From: Pegoplata infirma
Taxonomy: Eukaryota; Arthropoda; Insecta; Diptera; Anthomyiidae
Reading direction: 5' to 3'
Assembly: GCA_963921195.1 (NCBI GenBank)
Contig: OY992538.1
Span: forward strand, 6,720,330 to 6,784,329
Length of the DNA stretch: 64,000 bases
In this document: positions 1 to 11,459 of the stretch, piece by piece
How positions within the stretch are numbered: position 1 is the first letter of the stretch
Layout of the letters: each line of letters begins with the position of its first letter
The notes under the pieces: model-generated
Databases searched by the model: none
The model's input: the letters and a program-made list of their open reading frames with translations, nothing else
Told to the model about the DNA's origin: nothing
Made by a program: the position numbers and the translations under genes

Positions 1-695
1 TTTTTTCTGTTATTGAATCTGGTGTTTTCTAGCGCTTTTTTCCTGATTTAGCGGGTTTATTGTCAAAAATAGTTGGCATCAGTCGGCTGTTTAAAGAAAA
101 CAGCTGATATTGATTTGTTTTATTACAGTTGGAATGCATGGAATGAAACATGTTGTTCAAAATCTTATTGTCAAAGTCATGTGGGGCTTTTGCATATAAA
201 ACAAAAACTCAGCTGTCAAAAGACGTCATTTTTAAACAAGCGTTCGTTCGTACAGTGGGTGTTGTCGTGTGTCGAGAAATTGTATATAATTTTGTTAAAC
301 AAAATAGAAAAAATTACAAAAAAATTAATAAATTTTGTCGATAATTTGTTTTTACAAAAAATCAAACAAAATATTGCGAAAAAATAGAATATAAACAAAG
401 TTAAACCAATATTTCTAATCAAAATAAAAACACAACTATGCTTAAGCGTAGTACTCTGTTTTTTCACGGCGAAAATTTAACTTAAACTTTGAACGCCTCA
501 AATCGTATTAAAAAATGTATAAATCACCAACTTTTGATAATTCTAAGAAAGAAACTATCATAACAAAGCTGAAATGTCACCTTTTCACCACGGCAATTTT
601 AATTGTCAATGTGTGAAAACTTTTCTAACAATTTCCCTGTAACTCCTCGCGTTGCCAAAACTTTGTTTTTTTATATGGAGTTTAACAGATTTTTT

Positions 696-701
696 CACGT
701 G
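696..701. promoter_or_regulatory. CACGTG E-box, repeated in each full unit
   Basis: A CACGTG core sits in a palindromic TTTTTCACGTGAAAAA context at 696-701. It recurs at 1552, 2409, 3264, 4120, 4977, 5833 and 6689, giving eight copies upstream of the gene. CACGTG is the core site of bHLH-ZIP factors such as Mlx/Mondo, Max and USF. Vertebrate Spot14 is a known ChREBP (Mondo)-Mlx target through paired E-boxes. Only one core per unit is seen here, so a full carbohydrate response element is not shown. Confidence 0.4.
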
Positions 702-3700
702 AAAAATTTTGAAACGTATAAAATCGTAATAAAAAGTACTAAAAACAAAATACATACATTTAAAATAAACCGTTATATTTAAAAAAAACGTTATCTTTTT
801 ATCAAAAAAACGTTACATTTTAAATTTCATGCTATTTAGCTATTGAATAGCTAAAATTTTTTTCTGTTATTGAATCTGGTGTTTTCTAGCGCTTTTTTCC
901 TGATTTAGCGGGTTTATTGTCAAAAATAGTTGGCATCAGTCGGCTGTTTAAAGAAAACAGCTGATATTGATTTGTTTTATTACAGTTGGAATGCATGGAA
1001 TGAAACATGTTGTTCAAAATCTTATTGTCAAAGTCATGTGGGGCTTTTGCATATAAAACAAAAACTCAGCTGTCAAAAGACGTCATTTTTAAACAAGCGT
1101 TCGTTCGTACAGTGGGTGTTGTCGTGTGTCGAGAAATTGTATATATTTTGTTAAACAAAATAGAAAAAATTACAAAAAAATTAATAAATTTTGTCGATAA
1201 TTTGTTTTTACAAAAAATCAAACAAAATATTGCGAAAAAATAGAATATAAACAAAGTTAAACCAATATTTCTAATCAAAATAAAAACACAACTATGCTTA
1301 AGCGTAGTACTCTGTTTTTTCACGGCGAAAATTTAACTTAAACTTTGAACGCCTCAAATCGTATTAAAAAATGTATAAATCACCAACTTTTGATAATTCT
1401 AAGAAAGAAACTATCATAACAAAGCTGAAATGTCACCTTTTCACCACGGCAATTTTAATTGTCAATGTGTGAAAACTTTTCTAACAATTTCCCTGTAACT
1501 CCTCGCGTTGCCAAAATTTTGTTTTTTTATATGGAGTTTAACAGATTTTTTCACGTGAAAAATTTTGAAACGTATAAAATCGTAATAAAAAGTACTAAAA
1601 ACAAAATACATACATTTAAAATAAACCGTTATATTTAAAAAAAACGTTATCTTTTTATCAAAAAAACGTTACATTTTAAATTTCATGCTATTTAGCTATT
1701 GAATAGCTAAAATTTTTTTCTGTTATTGAATCTGGTGTTTTCTAGCGCTTTTTTCCTGATTTAGCGGGTTTATTGTCAAAAATAGTTGGCATCAGTCGGC
1801 TGTTTAAAGAAAACAGCTGATATTGATTTGTTTTATTACAGTTGGAATGCATGGAATGAAACATGTTGTTCAAAATCTTATTGTCAAAGTCATGTGGGGC
1901 TTTTGCATATAAAACAAAAACTCAGCTGTCAAAAGACGTCATTTTTAAACAAGCGTTCGTTCGTACAGTGGGTGTTGTCGTGTGTCGAGAAATTGTATAT
2001 AATTTTGTTAAACAAAATAGAAAAAATTACAAAAAAATTAATAAATTTTGTCGATAATTTGTTTTTACAAAAAATCAAACAAAATATTGCGAAAAAATAG
2101 AATATAAACAAAGTTAAACCAATATTTCTAATCAAAATAAAAACACAACTATGCTTAAGCGTAGTACTCTGTTTTTTCACGGCGAAAATTTAACTTAAAC
2201 TTTGAACGCCTCAAATCGTATTAAAAAATGTATAAATCACCAACTTTTGATAATTCTAAGAAAGAAACTATCATAACAAAGCTGAAATGTCACCTTTTCA
2301 CCACGGCAATTTTAATTGTCAATGTGTGAAAACTTTTCTAACAATTTCCCTGTAACTCCTCGCGTTGCCAAAATTTTGTTTTTTTATATGGAGTTTAACA
2401 GATTTTTTCACGTGAAAAATTTTGAAACGTATAAAATCGTAATAAAAAGTACTAAAAACAAAATACATACATTTAAAATAAACCGTTATATTTAAAAAAA
2501 CGTTATCTTTTTATCAAAAAAACGTTACATTTTAAATTTCATGCTATTTAGCTATTGAATAGCTAAAATTTTTTTCTGTTATTGAATCTGGTGTTTTCTA
2601 GCGCTTTTTTCCTGATTTAGCGGGTTTATTGTCAAAAATAGTTGGCATCAGTCGGCTGTTTAAAGAAAACAGCTGATATTGATTTGTTTTATTACAGTTG
2701 GAATGCATGGAATGAAACATGTTGTTCAAAATCTTATTGTCAAAGTCATGTGGGGCTTTTGCATATAAAACAAAAACTCAGCTGTCAAAAGACGTCATTT
2801 TTAAACAAGCGTTCGTTCGTACAGTGGGTGTTGTCGTGTGTCGAGAAATTGTATATATTTTGTTAAACAAAATAGAAAAAATTACAAAAAAATTAATAAA
2901 TTTTGTCGATAATTTGTTTTTACAAAAAATCAAACAAAATATTGCGAAAAAATAGAATATAAACAAAGTTAAACCAATATTTCTAATCAAAATAAAAACA
3001 CAACTATGCTTAAGCGTAGTACTCTGTTTTTTCACGGCGAAAATTTAACTTAAACTTTGAACGCCTCAAATCGTATTAAAAAATGTATAAATCACCAACT
3101 TTTGATAATTCTAAGAAAGAAACTATCATAACAAAGCTGAAATGTCACCTTTTCACCACGGCAATTTTAATTGTCAATGTGTGAAAACTTTTCTAACAAT
3201 TTCCCTGTAACTCCTCGCGTTGCCAAAATTTTGTTTTTTTATATGGAGTTTAACAGATTTTTTCACGTGAAAAATTTTGAAACGTATAAAATCGTAATAA
3301 AAAGTACTAAAAACAAAATACATACATTTAAAATAAACCGTTATATTTAAAAAAAACGTTATCTTTTTATCAAAAAAACGTTACATTTTAAATTTCATGC
3401 TATTTAGCTATTGAATAGCTAAAATTTTTTTCTGTTATTGAATCTGGTGTTTTCTAGCGCTTTTTTCCTGATTTAGCGGGTTTATTGTCAAAAATAGTTG
3501 GCATCAGTCGGCTGTTTAAAGAAAACAGCTGATATTGATTTGTTTTATTACAGTTGGAATGCATGGAATGAAACATGTTGTTCAAAATCTTATTGTCAAA
3601 GTCATGTGGGGCTTTTGCATATAAAACAAAAACTCAGCTGTCAAAAGACGTCATTTTTAAACAAGCGTTCGTTCGTACAGTGGGTGTTGTCGTGTGTCGA

Positions 3701-6700
3701 GAAATTGTATATATTTTGTTAAACAAAATAGAAAAAATTACAAAAAAATTAATAAATTTTGTCGATAATTTGTTTTTACAAAAAATCAAACAAAATATTG
3801 CGAAAAAATAGAATATAAACAAAGTTAAACCAATATTTCTAATCAAAATAAAAACACAACTATGCTTAAGCGTAGTACTCTGTTTTTTCACGGCGAAAAT
3901 TTAACTTAAACTTTGAACGCCTCAAATCGTATTAAAAAATGTATAAATCACCAACTTTTGATAATTCTAAGAAAGAAACTATCATAACAAAGCTGAAATG
4001 TCACCTTTTCACCACGGCAATTTTAATTGTCAATGTGTGAAAACTTTTCTAACAATTTCCCTGTAACTCCTCGCGTTGCCAAAATTTTGTTTTTTTATAT
4101 GGAGTTTAACAGATTTTTTCACGTGAAAAATTTTGAAACGTATAAAATCGTAATAAAAAGTACTAAAAACAAAATACATACATTTAAAATAAACCGTTAT
4201 ATTTAAAAAAAACGTTATCTTTTTATCAAAAAAACGTTACATTTTAAATTTCATGCTATTTAGCTATTGAATAGCTAAAATTTTTTTCTGTTATTGAATC
4301 TGGTGTTTTCTAGCGCTTTTTTCCTGATTTAGCGGGTTTATTGTCAAAAATAGTTGGCATCAGTCGGCTGTTTAAAGAAAACAGCTGATATTGATTTGTT
4401 TTATTACAGTTGGAATGCATGGAATGAAACATGTTGTTCAAAATCTTATTGTCAAAGTCATGTGGGGCTTTTGCATATAAAACAAAAACTCAGCTGTCAA
4501 AAGACGTCATTTTTAAACAAGCGTTCGTTCGTACAGTGGGTGTTGTCGTGTGTCGAGAAATTGTATATAATTTTGTTAAACAAAATAGAAAAAATTACAA
4601 AAAAATTAATAAATTTTGTCGATAATTTGTTTTTACAAAAAATCAAACAAAATATTGCGAAAAAATAGAATATAAACAAAGTTAAACCAATATTTCTAAT
4701 CAAAATAAAAACACAACTATGCTTAAGCGTAGTACTCTGTTTTTTCACGGCGAAAATTTAACTTAAACTTTGAACGCCTCAAATCGTATTAAAAAATGTA
4801 TAAATCACCAACTTTTGATAATTCTAAGAAAGAAACTATCATAACAAAGCTGAAATGTCACCTTTTCACCACGGCAATTTTAATTGTCAATGTGTGAAAA
4901 CTTTTCTAACAATTTCCCTGTAACTCCTCGCGTTGCCAAAATTTTGTTTTTTTATATGGAGTTTAACAGATTTTTTCACGTGAAAAATTTTGAAACGTAT
5001 AAAATCGTAATAAAAAGTACTAAAAACAAAATACATACATTTAAAATAAACCGTTATATTTAAAAAAAACGTTATCTTTTTATCAAAAAAACGTTACATT
5101 TTAAATTTCATGCTATTTAGCTATTGAATAGCTAAAATTTTTTTCTGTTATTGAATCTGGTGTTTTCTAGCGCTTTTTTCCTGATTTAGCGGGTTTATTG
5201 TCAAAAATAGTTGGCATCAGTCGGCTGTTTAAAGAAAACAGCTGATATTGATTTGTTTTATTACAGTTGGAATGCATGGAATGAAACATGTTGTTCAAAA
5301 TCTTATTGTCAAAGTCATGTGGGGCTTTTGCATATAAAACAAAAACTCAGCTGTCAAAAGACGTCATTTTTAAACAAGCGTTCGTTCGTACAGTGGGTGT
5401 TGTCGTGTGTCGAGAAATTGTATATATTTTGTTAAACAAAATAGAAAAAATTACAAAAAAATTAATAAATTTTGTCGATAATTTGTTTTTACAAAAAATC
5501 AAACAAAATATTGCGAAAAAATAGAATATAAACAAAGTTATACCAATATTTCTAATCAAAATAAAAACACAACTATGCTTAAGCGTAGTACTCTGTTTTT
5601 TCACGGCGAAAATTTAACTTAAACTTTGAACGCCTCAAATCGTATTAAAAAATGTATAAATCACCAACTTTTGATAATTCTAAGAAAGAAACTATCATAA
5701 CAAAGCTGAAATGTCACCTTTTCACCACGGCAATTTTAATTGTCAATGTGTGAAAACTTTTCTAACAATTTCCCTGTAACTCCTCGCGTTGCCAAAATTT
5801 TGTTTTTTTATATGGAGTTTAACAGATTTTTTCACGTGAAAAATTTTGAAACGTATAAAATCGTAATAAAAAGTACTAAAAACAAAATACATACATTTAA
5901 AATAAACCGTTATATTTAAAAAAAACGTTATCTTTTTATCAAAAAAACGTTACATTTTAAATTTCATGCTATTTAGCTATTGAATAGCTAAAATTTTTTT
6001 CTGTTATTGAATCTGGTGTTTTCTAGCGCTTTTTTCCTGATTTAGCGGGTTTATTGTCAAAAATAGTTGGCATCAGTCGGCTGTTTAAAGAAAACAGCTG
6101 ATATTGATTTGTTTTATTACAGTTGGAATGCATGGAATGAAACATGTTGTTCAAAATCTTATTGTCAAAGTCATGTGGGGCTTTTGCATATAAAACAAAA
6201 ACTCAGCTGTCAAAAGACGTCATTTTTAAACAAGCGTTCGTTCGTACAGTGGGTGTTGTCGTGTGTCGAGAAATTGTATATATTTTGTTAAACAAAATAG
6301 AAAAAATTACAAAAAAATTAATAAATTTTGTCGATAATTTGTTTTTACAAAAAATCAAACAAAATATTGCGAAAAAATAGAATATAAACAAAGTTAAACC
6401 AATATTTCTAATCAAAATAAAAACACAACTATGCTTAAGCGTAGTACTCTGTTTTTTCACGGCGAAAATTTAACTTAAACTTTGAACGCCTCAAATCGTA
6501 TTAAAAAATGTATAAATCACCAACTTTTGATAATTCTAAGAAAGAAACTATCATAACAAAGCTGAAATGTCACCTTTTCACCACGGCAATTTTAATTGTC
6601 AATGTGTGAAAACTTTTCTAACAATTTCCCTGTAACTCCTCGCGTTGCCAAAATTTTGTTTTTTTATATGGAGTTTAACAGATTTTTTCACGTGAAAAAT

Positions 6701-7044
6701 TTTGAAACGTATAAAATCGTAATAAAAAGTACTAAAAACAAAATACATACATTTAAAATAAACCGTTATATTTAAAAAAAACGTTATCTTTTTATCAAAA
6801 AAACGTTACATTTTAAATTTCATGCTATTTAGCTATTGAATAGCTAAAATTTTTTTCTGTTATTGAATCTGGTGTTTTCTAGCGCTTTTTTCCTGATTTA
6901 GCGGGTTTATTGTCAAAAATAGTTGGCATCAGTCGGCTGTTTAAAGAAAACAGCTGATATTGATTTGTTTTATTACAGTTGGAATGCATGGAATGAAACA
7001 TGTTGTTCAAAATCTTATTGTCAAAGTCATGTGGGGCTTTTGCA

Positions 7045-7083
7045 TATAAAACAAAAACTCAGCTGTCAAAAGACGTCATTTTT
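7045..7083 (+). promoter_or_regulatory. Candidate core promoter in the last repeat copy
   Basis: TATAAAA lies at 7045-7051. A match to the fly initiator consensus TCAKTY (TCATTT) lies at 7076-7081, putting the TATA start 33 bases upstream of the initiator A at 7078. That spacing suits a fly TATA promoter. The gene's ATG is 756 bases downstream with no required splice between, so this copy is the best candidate for the gene's start site. The same pair occurs in every repeat copy, for example 195/228 in copy 1. This is inferred from motif and spacing only. Confidence 0.5.
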
Positions 7084-7285
7084 AAACAAGCGTTCGTTCG
7101 TACAGTGGGTGTTGTCGTGTGTCGAGAAATTGTATATAATTTTGTTAAACAAAATAGAAAAAATTACAAAAAAATTAATAAATTTTGTCGATAATTTGTT
7201 TTTACAAAAAATCAAACAAAATATTGCGAAAAAATAGAATATAAACAAAGTTAAACCAATATTTCTAATCAAAATAAAAACACAA

Positions 7286-7833
7286 TTGAAGACACACACA
7301 GTCTGTATTTAAACAAAAAAAAAAATTTAAAATAAGGAGAAGGGGCGTTAGATAAAAAAAAATATAAAATAAAACATCTTATACACAAGGCTGGTTGGTG
7401 TTGGCTAATGGATATATTTTCTAATGCTTAAAAAAAAGATTTCGTAATACAGCAAGAAAAAAAAAAAACAAAAAATTACAAAATCACACAAAAATTTTAA
7501 TAAGAAAATATTTACAAAAAAAAAAAAAATATTAAAACGAGCTAAAATTTTATAAAAAAAAAATTATTAACAAAGTGAAAGTGATAAAATTTTATTAATA
7601 ATAGTGACAAAAATTATTACAAATAACAAAAGATATCACTATACGGGCGTACAATTACAAAACAAAAATAAATCATACATTATTTTTTTCAAAGGCGGCT
7701 TTATATGACCAAGCAATTGAAAATTAAAAGTATAAATCTTTATATTGACCTCAAAAACAGGTGCCTAAAATAAAAACAAAGATTTTTTTTGTATAAAATA
7801 AAACAAATAAATCAAAACAACAAATTACACAAA
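7286..7833 (+). other. Presumed 5' untranslated leader, unique part
   Basis: This A-rich unique sequence joins the end of the tandem array to the ATG of coding exon 1. It holds short upstream ORFs: 7408-7431 (7 codons), 7423-7446 (7 codons, overlapping) and 7705-7773 (22 codons), all closed before the main start. No strong splice site forces an upstream exon, so I treat it as contiguous leader. Transcription through it is inferred. Confidence 0.5.
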
Positions 7834-7874
7834 ATGAGTGGATATACAGATTCAACCAAAATGGAAAACAGTCG
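7834..7874 (+). CDS. Spot14/MID1IP1-like protein, coding exon 1
   Basis: The start ATG at 7834 is in the context CACAAAATG, close to the fly translation-start consensus. The exon encodes residues 1-13 (MSGYTDSTKMENS) plus the first two bases (CG) of codon 14. It ends at a perfect donor, CG|GTAAGT, at 7875. The next coding exon at 41699 begins with one base (A) that completes an Arg codon, then runs on in frame. That phase match, the exact donor and the lack of any other start for exon 2 are why I join them. A second in-frame ATG at 7861 is possible but has a weaker case. The exon is too short to be found by ORF length. The N-terminus is not conserved in the family, so this exon rests on splice and start signals rather than homology. 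A cDNA would settle it. Confidence 0.8.
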
Positions 7875-8890
7875 GTAAGTTGGTAGATGGAATATTTTTC
7901 TGAAGCAAATTTCCACAAAAAAACTATTTTGAAACAAACCAAACAAAAATGATGAGGAAATTTTCTGGAATGGACTTAATTAAATAATTGTACAATTTTT
8001 ATTTTTTTTTTACTTAAAAATAAAAACTTTGAGTAAAAAAATCTATCCAACCAAGTAGAGGTGGCTCAAGTGCAATCACAAACCTGCCAGGTTTTCTCTT
8101 TCATTTGGCCTTAACAGCTTATAGAGTACATACGAACTTTAGTATACAATTTTTGTTGTTGCTTTTTTTCAATTATTTGTAAAAGAGCTTACAGTCAGCC
8201 AGCCAGTCAGTCAACTAGCTGGTGGCCAACAAAACCCAGTAACCTACCTCCCCTCTCAAAAAAAAAAAATTAAAAGTAAAACTAAAAAAACTACCAAACA
8301 GATGATCATGACTACAGACTACCCTACCCTTCTGTTCCATACTTTATAGCTGTTGTAGCTTTTTAACAGCTACAATGATAGTCAGAGCAACTTTTAAAAA
8401 ATCTATAAATTTTTTTGTATTTTCCACCTCCCCAAACAACTAATATATCACCTCATCCACAAATTTTTTTAGACTATGACGTCGTTCCGGTGTGTTTGTT
8501 GTTGGTTTATTAAACAATACACCACACATAATTTATCGTACGATACGGTGCGGAGTAAAAAATGGTTAAATGTTTCCTCTGTATGTTTTAAAATATAAAA
8601 GTAAAAAAAAAACTCTGACTGGGATTAAATTTAAGTAACCTGACCAACAATTCAGCTTTTAAAGGTTATTATAAGTTTTTTTTTAGGGGCTTATCTAAGA
8701 TTTTTGTGTAATACTCCTTAATTTTCAATTTTATCGTTTATAATTTAAAAATGTTTTACTTTAAACTAATTTTTGAAATTTGACCTGTTTTATTAGGAAT
8801 AATTTTTGGTAGTTGAAGTATATTTTTCACACTATTTTGAAATGGAATTTGCAAAAGATTTAAAAAGGATAAGTTTAAATTGGTAAATAA
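7875..8890. other. Unique intron sequence after exon 1
   Basis: There are no repeats shared with the rest of the window and no open frame of note. It contains short runs such as CAGCCAGCCAGTCAGTC near 8190-8215. Proximity to the first exon makes it a plausible place for regulatory sites, but none is identified. Confidence 0.4.
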
Positions 8891-9202
8891 TTATCAGAGA
8901 CCATAACTGTTATGAGATTTCTTGAAAAAAGTCAAATTTAACTGTTCAAAAATTTTTTTTTTCAAATAAAAATGAAAAATAACAGTTTGAATTGATTTAT
9001 ATAAATATCTGTTCAAAGTAACAGAAATAAAAAACTTTTATTTTTATAACTGTTATAAAAAACTCTTTGAGCCCTAAAAAATTGAATTATTAAAATAAAA
9101 AAACAATAAACGCATGCAGAAGAATCCTATTGATAGCTAATACTTCAATCATTGATTTAAAGATATAAACTTTGATTGACTTTTTTAAAAATAACTGTTA
9201 TA

Positions 9203-9809
9203 CAGCCAAACTCGGTTATAACGAATTCGGTTATAACGAATTCTCGGTTATAACGAACTAATTCTTAAGTCTTGACGTTTTTGTATCAATTTTCACACAA
9301 AATACTTCTTTTATAACGAACTAGGTTATAACGAATCCTCGGTTAAAACGAACTGCTTATTATGGTCCCATGAATACAATTTCATGTGTATTTACCTTTT
9401 TATAACGAACTCCCATAAATAATTTTTAATGTGTGGCAATCATGTTTATCAAACTCACAAAAGATTTTCGGTTTATATTATAATTTTGATAAAGTTTGTT
9501 TATATTTTTAGGCCTTTATTCATAATACTTAAAGTGTACCTAAAGTAGGTTTATTTGACAAATATTCATGCAATATCAGTCAAATAAACCTACATTAGAT
9601 TTACTTTACTCATTATGAATAGCCCAGTTAATGTTTTCTTCTCAATATGTAGATTATTTGCGAAAAAACATCAAATATAACAAAATTGGATCTATTTTTT
9701 TGCAAATAAATCTTGGTTATTAAAAAATTTACCCCGCCTATAGCGAACTTCGCTTATAACGAACTATTTTTACTAGTCCCTCGGAGTTCGTTATAACCGG
9801 GTTCGACTG
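9203..9809. mobile_element. pogo/Tigger-like MITE, 607 bp, TA target duplication
   Basis: The ends are inverted copies of CAGYCRAACYCGGTTATAAC, flanked on both sides by TA (9201-9202 and 9810-9811). Further GTTATAACGAA copies lie just inside each end. The CAGTCGAACC-type terminus and TA target are those of pogo/Tigger elements of the Tc1/mariner superfamily. There is no transposase frame, so it is non-autonomous. It hosts a smaller palindromic insertion at 9517-9622. Confidence 0.85.
9517..9622. repeat. 106-bp imperfect palindrome nested in the pogo-like MITE
   Basis: The left arm starts ATTCATAATACTTAAAG and the right arm ends TTTACTCATTATGAAT. The arms share AGGTTTATTTGAC / GTCAAATAAACCT. 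It looks like a small hairpin MITE inserted in the larger element. Confidence 0.6.
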
Positions 9810-10057
9810 TAACAGTTATTTACTCCAATAAATATAAAATAAAAGTTATTTTAAATTATTTGAACAAAAAGTTTTTAATAACTGTTATATTTTACTGTTA
9901 CATATTAAAAAAATAAAAAAAAAAATAAAAGTTATTGCAAATTTAAACACGGGACATCTCTAGAAGTCCTTTCATATATAAAATACTTAGTTTGGACAAC
10001 ATTCGTTTTATAATTTTTTTAAAACAAAAATACACATATAACTGTTATATTTGGTCT

Positions 10058-11334
10058 CCCCGTGTAAAAATAATTAGATCTGTTTAGATCTAATTATATA
10101 TGAACATATCTGATTATATATGATACCTGATCAAATTTTATATTGCAAGATATGCTAGATATGGGACTATATATAGTCATATCTCGTCAAACATCTGCAA
10201 ATGTTTTGTGTCAAGATTTTTATATCTGCCATATACAGCAAGATATAGTAGATATGATCAGATCTACTTATATATCTATCATTAATAAAAATAAATACCA
10301 AAATTATTATTTATACATTTTAAATAGCTTAAATGAAAACCCCTAATGTTCAATTTCGATATCATTTTGATTTTTGCAAATATCGATATTTTTGATGTTT
10401 TTATTTATTATCATCCAATTCATAATAAAAAATTCAATTCAAAACAAATCAGAAAAAAACAGTTTCAAAATTTGAAATGTCTTTCAAAATAAATATTTAT
10501 TTTAGAAAATTATTTTTTTTGTACATACCGCAGAAAATTTTGATTCTTTTAGTGAAAATTGTAAAAAAAAAACGGTGAAAATTATAAAAAATATTTCGTG
10601 GCTGTGTTTGAAGTTTTTTTAGATTTGAGGAATCTATTTTCCAGCTGTTAAGTAGGCCAAACATTGGGATTGGGGCTGTTAGGATACATACATGTCCACA
10701 TGGAAATTATGTGTGCCAAAGATGATTGCAGATGAGTATGTATGTATAGATCTGTTGTCGTTGATGTGTGTTTGATAATGGGAAATCTGAACTGCCCTTA
10801 TTGCCAAAATTCTCAAGAAATGTTATTTAAATGTGTAAAGGTGTGTGGAAATCCATCGAAGTCTAAGAGGTTGATCTGATCCTACAATTGGTACCTTTCT
10901 ACCCTATGGAAGAATCCATCTAAAATTGGCAATCATCTTTATTTTATTAAATTACTGTTTTTTTATTAATTTATTGTCAGTCTTTTATTTAAATATTTTT
11001 TTTATCTTAAAATTTGTTTATATTTAATGAGTTTTGTATGTATTATGTAAATAAAATAATTACTTCAATAAAAGTTTAAAAGATTTGAAAGCGAATTAAG
11101 AAGAAATATTTTTTTCGCGTAATTAAAGTACGGATATAAAAAATATATACTAGAATTGATCAAATTAGATCTAAAAATTACATATCTTTTTGTATCAGTT
11201 TAGATCTGATCAGATATATTTAGATCCGAGATTTGTCCCCATTTCTCGGATCTAGCATATCAAATTATATATGGTATCAGATATAGCAGAAGATATGATT
11301 ATATATAGTTCAATATCTATTTTTTTTACACGGG
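10058..11334. mobile_element. GATC-rich element with CCCGTGTAAAAA ends, copy 1
   Basis: The left end CCCGTGTAAAAATAATT is matched by TTTTTTTACACGGG at 11321-11334. Subterminal DNA is dense in AGATCT, TATATATAG and GATATAG motifs. A block reading GAGATTTGTCCCCATTTCTC near 11228 recurs inverted in copy 2. There is no coding content. Confidence 0.6.
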
Positions 11335-11459
11335 TCTGATAATTATCTAAAAGTTGAAAAAAAATAAGTGAAGTTTCAAATAGATCTATTCAAATCGGGT
11401 TTGGCTATATTTAAATAATATTTCAACCGATTTCAAACTCATTACAGTTACTGTCAGTT

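Larger units (their letters stand above)
1..7285. repeat. Tandem array of a promoter-bearing 856-bp unit, nine copies in view
   Basis: Units begin (taking the CTGTTATTGAATC motif as phase) at 7, 864, 1720, 2576, 3432, 4288, 5145, 6001 and 6857, so spacing is 856 or 857. The first copy runs off the window edge. The last stops after 428-429 bases, at 7285, where the sequence departs into unique DNA leading to the first coding exon. Copies are almost identical. Differences seen are one A inserted near 290 in copies 1, 3, 6 and 9, a private T-to-C change in copy 1 near 660, an A-to-T change in copy 7 near 5541, and an A-run length change in copy 3. Each full unit ends in a 21-base hairpin (835-855 in copy 1) and carries a TATA box, an initiator-like site, paired GGAATG sites and a CACGTG site. 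Open frames in it start at TTG codons and change frame with the A indel, so I call it non-coding. Confidence 0.97.
8896..10057. mobile_element. Repeat rich in ATAACTGTTAT, with inverted GAGACC/GGTCTC ends
   Basis: The left edge AGAGACCATAACTGTTAT near 8896 is answered by ATAACTGTTATATTTGGTCTC at the right edge, 10058. ATAACTGTTAT palindromes recur between (9044, 9191, 9880 and elsewhere). A pogo-like MITE is inserted in it at 9203. The exact ends and target duplication are not resolved. Confidence 0.4.

Noticed and set aside
73..7299. Recurrent open frames of 64-104 codons in each 856-bp unit, both strands
   Set aside because: They start at TTG or at internal ATGs, their C-termini switch frame with a one-base A indel between otherwise identical units, and no family is recognised. 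They repeat only because the DNA repeats.
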